A stretch of 64,000 bases of DNA from Planctomycetota bacterium (lineage in GTDB: Bacteria > Planctomycetota > UBA1135 > GCA-002686595), in assembly GCA_029259635.1 (NCBI GenBank), contig JAJDEU010000062.1, forward strand, positions 84,250 through 148,249, in the 5' to 3' direction. Below the pieces are notes generated by a model. That model ran no database searches. It saw nothing but the letters and a program-made list of their open reading frames with translations, and was not told the DNA's origin. Position numbers and translations under genes: made by a program. Positions 33,760 to 42,548 of this stretch are shown piece after piece; positions within the stretch are counted from its first letter, which is position 1; each line of letters begins with the position of its first letter.

Positions 33760-34691
33760 TGGCCTTCCTGCTCTTGTGCGTGGGACTCGCCGGTCTGTGG
33801 TGGGGAACCGAGCTTGCCGTTCGTGCGGCGATCCGCATCGCCGACGCGCGTGGACTGTCGCAGGCTTTCGTCGGCATGACAATTCTGGCGATTGGCACCG
33901 ACGTGCCGGAATTGGTGATGTCTATTGTCGCGGGTATCGAACGACTGCAGGGCATCGAGACTTCCGGAATTGTCGTGGGAAGCGCCGTTGGCAGTTGTCT
34001 TGGGCAGATCGGTCTCGTGCTCGGAATCGCCGGACTCACGGGCTACTTGACGTTAAAGCGCTCTCGTATCTGGACCGATGGCGTGATGCTCTTGGGTTCG
34101 ATCGTGCTGTTCGGACTGGTGCTCTTCGACGGTGAAATCGATCGCGTGGAAGGCGGTCTGTTAATCACGATCTATGTGATCTACTTCCTGCTGTTGATCC
34201 GACGTGAGCAGAGGAGCGAGACTCGCGCGAAGGCGCGCTCGATTCCGTGGAGAGAGGGGTTGCAGTGCGCTCTCGGTCTCACCTTGGTCGCGGGTTTTTC
34301 TCACTTGGTTCTATCGAGTGCTCTGACCCTCGCGGATTCATGGGGACTGAAGCAAACCGTTGTGGGGATCGCGTTGATCGGAGTGGGGACCAGCCTTCCG
34401 GAGTTGGCGCTCTCCATTTCGGCGGTGCGCAAGAAGGCTGGCGGTTTGTCGGTGGGCAATATTCTGGGCAGCAACATCTTCGACATGCTCGTGCCTCCGG
34501 GATTCGCAGCACTGATCGCGGAACTGTCGATCGACGCGGCGCAAGTTCTGGCTCTAGACCTTCCGGTCCTGTTTCTGATCAGCCTGCTCGCTCTCATCTT
34601 CTTCACGAAGAAGCGCGGCCTGCAGAAGATCGAAGCCGCGAGTTTGCTCTTGGCGTATTTGGTCTACGCGGTTCTGCGCGTGGCCTGGTGA
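33756..34691 (+). CDS. Cation/Ca2+ exchanger (CaCA family, YrbG-like)
   Basis: A 311-residue membrane protein with the two inverted alpha repeats of sodium/calcium exchangers: LAIGTDVPELVMSI in repeat 1 and GVGTSLPELALSI plus VGNILGSNIFDM in repeat 2, whose acidic residues coordinate the ion. About ten hydrophobic helices are visible. The start ATG overlaps the ATPase stop; a second ATG follows directly. A longer upstream frame inside the ATPase is a shadow. A 193-bp palindromic element starts five bases after its stop. Confidence 0.9.
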   Translation: MMAFLLLCVGLAGLWWGTELAVRAAIRIADARGLSQAFVGMTILAIGTDVPELVMSIVAGIERLQGIETSGIVVGSAVGSCLGQIGLVLGIAGLTGYLTLKRSRIWTDGVMLLGSIVLFGLVLFDGEIDRVEGGLLITIYVIYFLLLIRREQRSETRAKARSIPWREGLQCALGLTLVAGFSHLVLSSALTLADSWGLKQTVVGIALIGVGTSLPELALSISAVRKKAGGLSVGNILGSNIFDMLVPPGFAALIAELSIDAAQVLALDLPVLFLISLLALIFFTKKRGLQKIEAASLLLAYLVYAVLRVAW

Positions 34692-34696
34692 AAGCG

Positions 34697-34889
34697 GATA
34701 CGGAGCCTGGCTCCACTCCCAACCTTCACGGCGAGAATGTACCGCACTAATTTCCCTCATACTCATTTAGCTCAAGGGCAGCACCAAGCTGTCTAGCTGA
34801 GCTTCGTTGGCGACGGACGCACGAATCCAATTCAGATTGTGCGGTACCTGCCAAGGGTTGAGGTCTGGACGGGAGCCTGACTCTGTATC
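34697..34889. repeat. Palindromic REP/MITE-like element, 193-bp class, copy 3 (inverted)
   Basis: The reverse complement closely follows copies at 915 and 2770 over the full 193 bp, including the interior (for example ACTCATTTAGCTCAAGGGCA here). Ends are GATACGGAGCCTGGCTCC and GGAGCCTGACTCTGTATC. It lies between the convergent ends of the exchanger and the zinc-ribbon gene. Confidence 0.85.
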
Positions 34890-34901
34890 AGGGAAGGTTC
34901 G

Positions 34902-35168
34902 CTAAGACTCGGACGTCCGTGCGAGCAGCTCGCGCCCTCGTCCGGAGTGGACCGGAACGATCTCTGCGCTTTGACAGGCGTGACAGGCCCAGTGTGAGTG
35001 GATGCTCCTCAGGCCGGTGTAGAAGAGGCCTCCCACGAAAATGAGCGGAAGGGTGACGAGGTAGAGAAACGCCTCCGTGAGCCCGTCGCGAGGTGAGACC
35101 CAAATCGCGACTCCTTCCGTGTAGCAGCGGGTGCAGACGATGCGAGTGTTTGAAGTCTTTTTGGCCAT
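34902..35168 (-). CDS. Small zinc-ribbon membrane protein
   Basis: An 88-residue protein: CTRC (Cys12, Cys15), then a hydrophobic segment (EAFLYLVTLPLIFVGGLFY, 32-50), then HWACHACQSAE (Cys62, Cys65). Two CxxC knuckles flanking a membrane-inserting stretch resemble LITAF-type or other zinc-ribbon membrane proteins, probably by convergence. An AGGAGA four bases before the ATG fixes the start. No function is known. Confidence 0.7.
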   Translation of the reverse strand: MAKKTSNTRIVCTRCYTEGVAIWVSPRDGLTEAFLYLVTLPLIFVGGLFYTGLRSIHSHWACHACQSAEIVPVHSGRGRELLARTSES

Positions 35169-35347
35169 TGGATCTCCTGGGTGTTGTCGAACCGAGTCTA
35201 GCCGACCGCTCAAGGTGAAGCACCGTTGCGGTAAATCAACCCGATCAGAACGATCTGACGGATTAGAATCGAAATTCGAAAGATTCCTGCCCAGTCTCCA
35301 GCGAGCTCCGTGTCTCCGTGGCTGGGAAGCGGGATCTTCCTTTACCC

Positions 35348-37981
35348 ATGCAAGGCGACGCCACCAACCCCGATCTGTTCGAGCTCCATGCTGGCTTTCT
35401 TCGCCGTTTGGCGAAGCAGCTGGTGACCGACGAGCACGACTCGGAAGACCTGGTCCAGGAAACCTGGGCGGTCTTTGCGGAGAAGAATCAACGGGGGCAG
35501 CGGCCGCGAAATCTTCGCGGCTGGCTCGCGACGGTCATTCGCAACCGCGCGAACAACTTTCGCCGCGATCGTGCGGCTCGACGCGATCGCGAGACGCAAA
35601 CCTTCGATGAGTCTTCGCGGGCGGACAGCACCGCTCGCGATCTGGCTGTTCAAGAGCGAGTGCTTGCGGCCGTGACGGCTCTGCGAGAGCCCTTTCGCGG
35701 CGCGATCTACATGCGCTACTACCAAGGCCTGACGCCAACGGCGATCGCCGCCGAACTCAAGGTTCCGGTGGCGACGATCGACTCGCGGCTCTTGCGCGGG
35801 CGCGCTCTGATTCGCGAACAGTTGAATGTCGAATTTGGCGACAACCGTGTCTGGCTCTCCGCTCTGATCCCGCTCTGCCCTCCGAACTTATTCCTTCCGC
35901 CGGTACAACTTCCGCCGGTGGAACTTCCGGTGGGGCACCTCCCGGTGGGGCCAATAGCAAGCGTAGGAGCTCTGGGCATGAAACTCGTTCTCGCAATAGT
36001 CGCGTCCATCACTGTTATCTCCGCAGCGCTTTGGACAACGCTCGACGACGGAGAGGCGGGCGATTCGGAGCCGATTCCAGCTGTGCACGCGGAGACCTTG
36101 GCGATGGAACTGCCGAGTGAACTAGAAACGATCGAGCCGCTCGTTGCGGAGCTAACTCCCAGCTCGCGCAAACCCACGACGAGTACGAGCAGCACCGACG
36201 AGTCCGAGGAATTGGCCGCCGCTGTTCCGGCAACGTTGGGCCTAGGTGGTCTCGTGTTGGACCTCGACGAGTGGCCCGTACCTTCCCTGCAGCTTCGGTT
36301 TCAACCGACTCCAAGCTCGGGCGGTTTTGGACCGGAGGTCTCCACGCAATCGAACGGAAGCGGCGAGTTTGAGTTCGAGGGGCTCTTTGGAGCGGGCCGC
36401 GTCTACGCCGACGAGCCGGGTTGGACGACGGTCTTCGAAGGGGCGCTCGCGCGCGAGACTCTGCCGGGCGAGCGGGCAGAGACGTCGGTCGTCGTCGCGC
36501 GATCTCGAGAAGTTCGCCTGCGCGTCCAGGACGAAGAGGGCTTGGGCATCGACGGCGCGCTCGTCAGAGTCGTGTTCCCGCCGAGCTTGCACAAGCGAAC
36601 CGAAAACACGTTCGAGCGCTCGGCCTTGGTGCAAATCGAGGACGTGACCTCGTCCTCGGGTTCGACTTCACTCGTCATGCCGAGCGTCGCGGGCATTCAT
36701 CTACGCGTACAGAAGTTTGGCTTTGAGGATCTCGTGTTCGATTTTGATGCGAGCGCGGCGGCAACCGCGAACGAGGCGGAGATCGTGCTCACTATGGTTC
36801 ACCTCTCGCAGCGCGACCAGACCTTGTCGGGCCGAGTGGTCGATCTCTACGGAACGCCGATCCCCGGGGCGTGTGTCGAGCTCGGTCGCCTGGGTACACG
36901 CTGTGACGAGGAGGGGCGCTTTCACTTTGATCTGTCGAAGCGCGATCCTTTCGCGAGCTTCAACGAGGGCGAGCGCTACGTGCCGCGACTTACCGCCGTC
37001 CATAGTGGGTGGAGAGCGGCCACGCTTGAGGCGGCGCTCGACGCAGACGGCGAGCCGGATTGGCCCGACGATATTGTCCTGCAGCTGATCGAGCGTCCGC
37101 TCTCTATCTCGGGCAGAGTTATCGACGAGAACGGTGCACCGATCGAGGGCGCGCTCGTCTTTGTCCCGAAGCTTTCGTTGATTGCCGGGCGCACGACGAT
37201 CGAAGCGGAGATGCGCGGCCAGGACGAGGACGGCGAGTTTCTGATCACGGAGCGCACGGACGCATCCGGTCGTTTTGAATTCGGAGGCTTGCTCGACAAG
37301 CCCTATACGATCGCGGCTTTCCTGGAGGACTCGCTGGTGCGCGGTCAAGTCGAGCACGTTGCCGCGGGCGAAGAGCAGGTCGTGATACGTCTCGACCGCA
37401 CGGCGATCTGGCCTGAGGTGCGCGGTCGCGTGGTCAATCGCGACGGCATACCGCTCGCCGGACTCAAGCTGACTCCCGGTATGGCTTCGCAGTCGGCGGC
37501 CGGCACAACCGGCGACTGGAATACGTCGGAAGACATGGAGCCGGTGACGACGGACGACGACGGGCGCTTTGTCCTCCTCAACATTCCCAAGCGTTTCATG
37601 CGAGTCGACATTGTTCATCCCGAGACCCTCTTCGCGCATAAGGAATTGAATGCCGAAGGTGCACGTGAGGATGAGCGCGGCAACCTGATCGACCGCAACT
37701 TTGAGGTCGGCCTTCGCATGCGCTTCCACGTCCAGCTCGATCAGCCCACCGAAGCCGATGCCATCCGGGTGCTCGACGCCGACGGAGAAGAGATCGAAGC
37801 CCTCACCCAGACGGCCAACAGCTACTTCACTTCGCCGCGCAATCAGCTCCTGCACGACGGTCTCTCCGGGCACCTGTTTGTCGGAGAAGACGCGCGCGAG
37901 ATGGTGCTCCTGAAGGATGGCGCGGAGGTGCGCCGCATTCCGCTGGACCTGAAGTGGTTGGAGGAGACGGTGATTCGCTAG
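35348..37981 (+). CDS. ECF sigma factor fused to a membrane helix and carboxypeptidase-regulatory-like domains
   Basis: An 877-residue fusion parallel to the one at 16540. Region 2 is LVTDEHDSEDLVQETWAVFA (25-44) and region 4 AVTALREPFRGAIYMRYYQG plus TAIAAELKVPVATIDSRLL (109-149). A Pro-rich stretch (PPVQLPPVELPVGHLPVGP) precedes a transmembrane helix at 211-228, then Ser/Thr/Glu linker and repeated beta-sandwich modules (LSGRVVDLYGTPIPGA, ISGRVIDENGAPIEGAL, RGRVVNRDGIPLAGL). I infer an envelope-sensing transcription factor. GTG 35318 is an in-frame alternative start. It is convergent with the kinase gene. Confidence 0.85.
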   Translation: MQGDATNPDLFELHAGFLRRLAKQLVTDEHDSEDLVQETWAVFAEKNQRGQRPRNLRGWLATVIRNRANNFRRDRAARRDRETQTFDESSRADSTARDLAVQERVLAAVTALREPFRGAIYMRYYQGLTPTAIAAELKVPVATIDSRLLRGRALIREQLNVEFGDNRVWLSALIPLCPPNLFLPPVQLPPVELPVGHLPVGPIASVGALGMKLVLAIVASITVISAALWTTLDDGEAGDSEPIPAVHAETLAMELPSELETIEPLVAELTPSSRKPTTSTSSTDESEELAAAVPATLGLGGLVLDLDEWPVPSLQLRFQPTPSSGGFGPEVSTQSNGSGEFEFEGLFGAGRVYADEPGWTTVFEGALARETLPGERAETSVVVARSREVRLRVQDEEGLGIDGALVRVVFPPSLHKRTENTFERSALVQIEDVTSSSGSTSLVMPSVAGIHLRVQKFGFEDLVFDFDASAAATANEAEIVLTMVHLSQRDQTLSGRVVDLYGTPIPGACVELGRLGTRCDEEGRFHFDLSKRDPFASFNEGERYVPRLTAVHSGWRAATLEAALDADGEPDWPDDIVLQLIERPLSISGRVIDENGAPIEGALVFVPKLSLIAGRTTIEAEMRGQDEDGEFLITERTDASGRFEFGGLLDKPYTIAAFLEDSLVRGQVEHVAAGEEQVVIRLDRTAIWPEVRGRVVNRDGIPLAGLKLTPGMASQSAAGTTGDWNTSEDMEPVTTDDDGRFVLLNIPKRFMRVDIVHPETLFAHKELNAEGAREDERGNLIDRNFEVGLRMRFHVQLDQPTEADAIRVLDADGEEIEALTQTANSYFTSPRNQLLHDGLSGHLFVGEDAREMVLLKDGAEVRRIPLDLKWLEETVIR

Positions 37982-38010
37982 CGCGGGTCGCCTGTCATCA
38001 CCTTGTCAGT

Positions 38011-40848
38011 TCAACGATCGCGCTGGGCGATGACATCGGCGAGTGTTTGTAGGTATGGGCGGTTCTTTTCGCTGCCCGGCCGAATCGACTCTACCAGGTT
38101 AACGGCCAGTCGAGCTTGATCCTCGGCCTCGTCGTATCTTTTTCGGTCGAGCAAGAACTTGCTGAATTTCATCCACACCCGTGCTGCCAGGGACGGCTCG
38201 TGGCGTTGAATGACATCAATTTCACTGAGGGATAGTCGATAGGCTTGCTCGGCTTCCTCGAAGGATTCCAACTCAGTCAATGATTTAGCCAAGAGGTTGC
38301 GGAGCAAGACCGTTCGGAGGTCCCCGCGGGGCAGCAATGCTTGCCGCGCATCGTGGACAGATCTAAAGACCTCGACGGCCTCCGCAAGGCGTCCGAGTTC
38401 GACCAGTGCCAACCCGCGCTTGTGGTGCACGGCCTGGAGGGATTGCGAAATAGCAAAATCCTCTTCGAGTTCAGCGGCAATTTGGTCGAGTTCTTTCAGT
38501 GCCTGCAGAGGGTCATCCAGGTCGAGCAAGCACAGGGCTACTCCGAATCGAGCGGCCCGGCGCCAGCCTTCTTGCATTGGAGATTCCGAACTGGGACCAA
38601 TGTTGGAGAGCGACGAGAGTGCATCGCGGAACGAGAGCAGTCCGGCCCCCGACTGAAACTGCCGCCACTGGCACTCGCCCTCTAGGGCGGCGAAATAAGC
38701 CCGATGCATTTGCTCGTCGGGGAACTCATCGACGAGTTCGTTCAAGCGCTCCCAGGCAATGCGGCTCTCTTCAGTCCGATTCGCCAGCTCGAGCAAGTAC
38801 GCGAGATTGGCTAGAGAGGCAAGCGTGCGTGGGTGCCGCTCGCCGAGTCTGCTCCACCGACCGTGGTAGACGTGTTCCGTATAGTCGATCGAACTCGTGT
38901 AGCGCTTCTCGTGGAATGTCAGGGCGGCAAGCTGCTCTGCACATAAAAGTTCGATTGCTGATGACGGACCGTATTTCTCAACTGCGGACGCATGAGTTGA
39001 CTTTAGTAGCTCGCGCGATTCCTCGACTTGCCCTGCCCGAATTTGCTCCGCCGCCAGCAAGCATGCAGCCTCGAGAGTTTCGGGATGAGCGGGACCGAAG
39101 AGCAGCTGTGCACTTTGGTAGGCGAGGAGGCGCAGCGAGCTTCGGTCCGCAGGGAGTATCTTGAACAGGCTAAACAGATCAGCGAGTACGCCCGAACTGT
39201 GAGCGCCGGTTCCGGAATAGAGCGCCTCACGATACAGGCCACTCTGCGAATGAAACTGGCTCCATGCGCTCAAGAGCGGGGACGTCTGCTGGGCAAAGTT
39301 GACCTCATCGGCGAATTCGGTTCCGCGTTCCATGCGACTCTCGAGCGTAATTGTGAACAGCTCTTGAGCTTCGTCGTCACGCCCGAGTTCCAGAAGAGCG
39401 AGCCCGTGCTGAAACATCGCCGAACGTGTCGCATGTGAGTCCGGTCCGAATGTACTTCGCGCCAATTCTACTGCTCGACCAGCGGCGTCTTCCGCGCCAG
39501 AATTTCGTCCCGCGTGGCGATCCAACCAGGCCAGCGTGCAGAGTGCGGCGACTTGAAAGTCTGGATCGTCTGCGAAGGCTTGCTCAATGTTCGCTCGCGC
39601 CAGGTCGGCTGCGGCAGGGATCTCGCGATCGGTTGAGTCGGAAGCTTCTTGAGCTTGAAGCAAGACCTCCATGAGGTAGGTCGTGACGCGCTTCGTTAGC
39701 TCTTCCTCTTGCGACGATTCCTGGACCTGTTGGGTGAGCTGTTCGACAGCTCCGACCTTCGAGAGCGCGAACGCGAAGAGAAGCAAGGCGATTGCTCCTA
39801 CCCCAAGGAGTGGAGCCAACGTTCGGCGCCGGCGCTTCTGCGCACTGTATTCGAGGAGCTTGGAACAGACCTCCTTAGCAGAAAGTTGCGCGGCGTCTGT
39901 CTCGTAGCCGTGACGGTTGGCGAGTGCGCCGTCGAGGAGCCTTCGCACACCCGACGACAGATTCGCTCGCCCGAGCTCGACAGAAGAACTCGGTGCGGGG
40001 CCGCCGGTCAGGATTTTCCAAGTGAGGAGGCCGAGCTTGAATACATCATCCGCTTGTCTGTTCAGACGGGCACCGGGCTCGGTATGTGGATACTCCGCAC
40101 GATCGATAGAGTCGGGTTTGTCGCGCTCGACCGAACCGGCTAATCCGAAGTCGATCAGCTTAGCGCGACCCTCGGCATCGACGAGGACGTTTGCCGATCT
40201 CAAGTCTCCATGAAGGACTCCACGCTCGTGGGCGTGGCTAAGTGCATCCGCAATCGAGCTGGAGAGTTGGAGCCGCTCGTTCATTGAGGGAGCGTGCTCG
40301 GCGAGATACTCGTCGAGCTGTTGTCCCTCGATGAACTCCATGGCGAGGTACGGGCGCACGCCGGAGTCGAGCCGAGCTGCACCCGCTTCGATGACGCTTG
40401 CGATCCCCGGATGCTGGAGCCGGCCGAGCGACGCGGCTTCCGCTTGAAACCGCTGAATCGCGGACAGGCTGGGGTCGGCGGAGTGAAGGAGTTTCAGAGC
40501 GACTAGCCGACGCGGCTGAGATTGCTCGGCCAAAAAAACGATTCCCATGCCGCCGCGGCCGAGCTCACGGATGATGCGGAAGCCCGCGATGGTGCTGGGC
40601 AGCGAGGCGGAGTGATCATTCACGCCTCGCATGGAGTCTGGAGCTCGAACGGCGAAGCCGGGACCGAGCGCCGGGTTCGCCAAAAATTCCTGATCATCCT
40701 CGTCGGTTAGCAGCAGCGCCTCGAGCTTGGCGTGCAGGTCGGGATCCCCATCGCAAGACTCGCGTAGGAAGTCCACTTGCTCTTCGCGAGACTTGCTGTG
40801 GGCAATCAGGAAGAGCTCCTTAAGCCTCTGATAGCGGGCGGGATCCAT
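38011..40848 (-). CDS. Ser/Thr protein kinase with C-terminal TPR-like region
   Basis: A 945-residue Hanks-type kinase: glycine loop LGRGGMGIVFLAE (97-109), Lys119 in VALKLL, catalytic loop VLHGDLRSANVL with His213-Gly214-Asp215, and DFGLAG (Asp233). The usual HRDLKPxN is thus HGDLRSAN, and no clear APE motif follows, so activity may be altered. A transmembrane helix lies near 355-375, followed by about 550 residues of TPR-like helices (LGRDDEAQELFTITLES, LGRLAEAVEVFRSVHDA). It starts 14 bases after the sigma-factor stop, a typical planctomycete sigma/kinase arrangement. Confidence 0.88.
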   Translation of the reverse strand: MDPARYQRLKELFLIAHSKSREEQVDFLRESCDGDPDLHAKLEALLLTDEDDQEFLANPALGPGFAVRAPDSMRGVNDHSASLPSTIAGFRIIRELGRGGMGIVFLAEQSQPRRLVALKLLHSADPSLSAIQRFQAEAASLGRLQHPGIASVIEAGAARLDSGVRPYLAMEFIEGQQLDEYLAEHAPSMNERLQLSSSIADALSHAHERGVLHGDLRSANVLVDAEGRAKLIDFGLAGSVERDKPDSIDRAEYPHTEPGARLNRQADDVFKLGLLTWKILTGGPAPSSSVELGRANLSSGVRRLLDGALANRHGYETDAAQLSAKEVCSKLLEYSAQKRRRRTLAPLLGVGAIALLLFAFALSKVGAVEQLTQQVQESSQEEELTKRVTTYLMEVLLQAQEASDSTDREIPAAADLARANIEQAFADDPDFQVAALCTLAWLDRHAGRNSGAEDAAGRAVELARSTFGPDSHATRSAMFQHGLALLELGRDDEAQELFTITLESRMERGTEFADEVNFAQQTSPLLSAWSQFHSQSGLYREALYSGTGAHSSGVLADLFSLFKILPADRSSLRLLAYQSAQLLFGPAHPETLEAACLLAAEQIRAGQVEESRELLKSTHASAVEKYGPSSAIELLCAEQLAALTFHEKRYTSSIDYTEHVYHGRWSRLGERHPRTLASLANLAYLLELANRTEESRIAWERLNELVDEFPDEQMHRAYFAALEGECQWRQFQSGAGLLSFRDALSSLSNIGPSSESPMQEGWRRAARFGVALCLLDLDDPLQALKELDQIAAELEEDFAISQSLQAVHHKRGLALVELGRLAEAVEVFRSVHDARQALLPRGDLRTVLLRNLLAKSLTELESFEEAEQAYRLSLSEIDVIQRHEPSLAARVWMKFSKFLLDRKRYDEAEDQARLAVNLVESIRPGSEKNRPYLQTLADVIAQRDR

Positions 40849-40862
40849 TCGAGTTGGGAGAG

Positions 40863-41417
40863 TCAGTTTTGGCCTTGGAACTGCGAGTGCAGCCACGCGC
40901 GCGCAAGGCGCCACTCTCCGTCGACGGTGCGCTCGGAGACTTCTAAGGCTTGGGCGACTTCCGGGATGGTGAGCCCGCCGAAGAAACGCAGCTCAACGAT
41001 CAGAGCTTGCCGCTTGTCCAGCTCTGCGAGGCGATCGAGCAGCTCGTCGAGCGCGAGTAGGTCGAAGCTCTGGTCCTTGACAGCCAAAGTATCCTCCAAG
41101 TCCACGCGCTCAAGGCCGCCCCCACGCTTCGCTGCGCGTCGTGCGCATTCGTGGTTGATGAGAACTCGTCGGATCATCAGGGCAGCTGCGGCGAAGAAAT
41201 GTGCTCTGTCGTTCCAAGTCCCGATTCGCTGTTTAGCAATGCGCAGGTAGACCTCATGCACCAGTGCCGTGGGTTGGAGCGTGTGTTCACTTCGCTCTTT
41301 CCTTAGCTGAAGGCGTGCGAGCTCGCGCAGCTCGTCGTAGATGACGGGAACCAGGTCACTCGTCTTCCAACCGGTGAGGTCTCCAATTCGAGAGGCGGGA
41401 TGGGGGAGTGAGGTCAC
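40863..41417 (-). CDS. ECF sigma factor (planctomycete HTLQPTALVHE type)
   Basis: About 184 residues. Region 2 contains VPVIYDELRELARLQL and HTLQPTALVHEVYLRIA, the signature of a sigma-70 ECF subgroup common in Planctomycetota, and region 4 is LIVELRFFGGLTIPEVAQAL with VSERTVDGEWRLARAWL. The GTG at 41417 gives the family-typical length; frames upstream are basic and unlike this family, and no ribosome-binding site helps. The partner kinase follows after 14 bases. Confidence 0.85.
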   Translation of the reverse strand: MTSLPHPASRIGDLTGWKTSDLVPVIYDELRELARLQLRKERSEHTLQPTALVHEVYLRIAKQRIGTWNDRAHFFAAAALMIRRVLINHECARRAAKRGGGLERVDLEDTLAVKDQSFDLLALDELLDRLAELDKRQALIVELRFFGGLTIPEVAQALEVSERTVDGEWRLARAWLHSQFQGQN

Positions 41418-41839
41418 TGGGCGAAAGTTTCGATGAGGCGTTCGAGTCAGGTTGCTTCGAGTCAGGTTGCCGCAAGTCAGCCGGGCGGGAGACCGTCCGC
41501 GAAAGACTAGCTGCAATTTTAGCCTGAGTTTCCGTTTTTTGTTGCGCGGTCGCTCTGTCATCAGTGCGTGTGACTGCAGGAGCCGTTCTCGAACAAATGG
41601 AACGCATGCGGCTTCCCTATGGGTAACCGTGCAGGAGAAACGTGCAAGCAGAGTTGCGCGCGAGAGCTTCGTGCCTATCACGCGCGATATTCCGGAACCG
41701 AGAGAACAACGAACTGAAATCGAAGACATCTGTTCGCCCGTGTGCGGTCAGATCGACGTAAGTGGCGAAGGCGAACTCGTTCCGTCAATCGCCGCGAGAA
41801 CATTCGCGCCAGAACGAAACCCTCAGAGGAATCCACTCG
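41418..41839. other. Divergent intergenic region
   Basis: About 420 bases between the sigma/kinase operon and a small secreted-protein gene. It contains a direct repeat GAGTCAGGTTGC (around 41443-41470). It presumably holds the sigma-operon promoter. Confidence 0.4.
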
Positions 41840-42091
41840 ATGAAAATCTCTAGTTCAATAATCAAAGCGCTCGTCGCCAGCGCACTCTCCGCCGCCATGA
41901 TCGTTGGAGCCATGAACCTAACGGCTTCGGATGCAGAGGCGGGTAGGCCGCAGCTGCTGTGTGGCCCTTCCCTCCAGTGGTCTTGCTCCAAGGCAAGCGG
42001 TCCGGACTTCCTCTTCGAAGGAACGGTTTGCGACAAGGTTCGCTACGAAGCTCAGACCGGTCAAACTTGCAGCCCGCTGAAAATTAAGTAA
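41840..42091 (+). CDS. Small secreted four-cysteine protein
   Basis: An 83-residue precursor. Residues 1-34 are a signal peptide (MKISSSIIKALVASALSAAM) with predicted cleavage after AEA. The mature part of about 49 residues has four cysteines (41, 49, 64, 77), enough for two disulfides. AGAGGA precedes the ATG at 41840; the longer upstream frame is dropped. Function unknown; a secreted peptide or small envelope protein is possible. Confidence 0.65.
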   Translation: MKISSSIIKALVASALSAAMIVGAMNLTASDAEAGRPQLLCGPSLQWSCSKASGPDFLFEGTVCDKVRYEAQTGQTCSPLKIK

Positions 42092-42548
42092 GTAGAGAGT
42101 GCGACCTTTGAGTGCACCGTGTGCTTTCGACGTCGTAGGCCGAGCCCTCCGCTCGACACCGCTTCGATTGAAGCGCGCGGTGCGCTCCGTGTACTTAAGC
42201 GATAGATATTCTCGCGAATCAGTGGACCGATAGACATTCGCCCGAATGCGAGCGAGCCTGGCTTGCTCGGCAGAAAGAAAATCGCAGGATGCGTAGAACC
42301 CGCGCCGCGATGACTTTCCAAGAGTTTCTTTGCGTGACTCTGCCGCGATCGGTGCGTGGGAGGAGGCAGGAGAGCGGGTCGCGGCATGTAAGCAGCTGCG
42401 GCAACCTCCGCCGCCTGTCCAAGTTGGATCTCAGCCCCCCCCTATCAATTTCAAACACTCATCGAGGACGCAGCGAAACACCCCATGTTCCGCAGCTTCC
42501 CATCCAGTCTCTCGGTGGTTCGCTTTTCCTTCTAACAATCGATCTCTC
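42092..42548. other. Gene-free stretch
   Basis: About 460 bases between the small secreted protein and the beta-helix gene. Frames here lack a family or proper start. It contains a run TCAGCCCCCCCCTATC-like C tract near 42430. Nothing else supportable. Confidence 0.4.

Noticed and set aside
36701..37873. 390-codon minus-strand frame over the fused sigma gene
   Set aside because: Antisense shadow of the beta-sandwich region.
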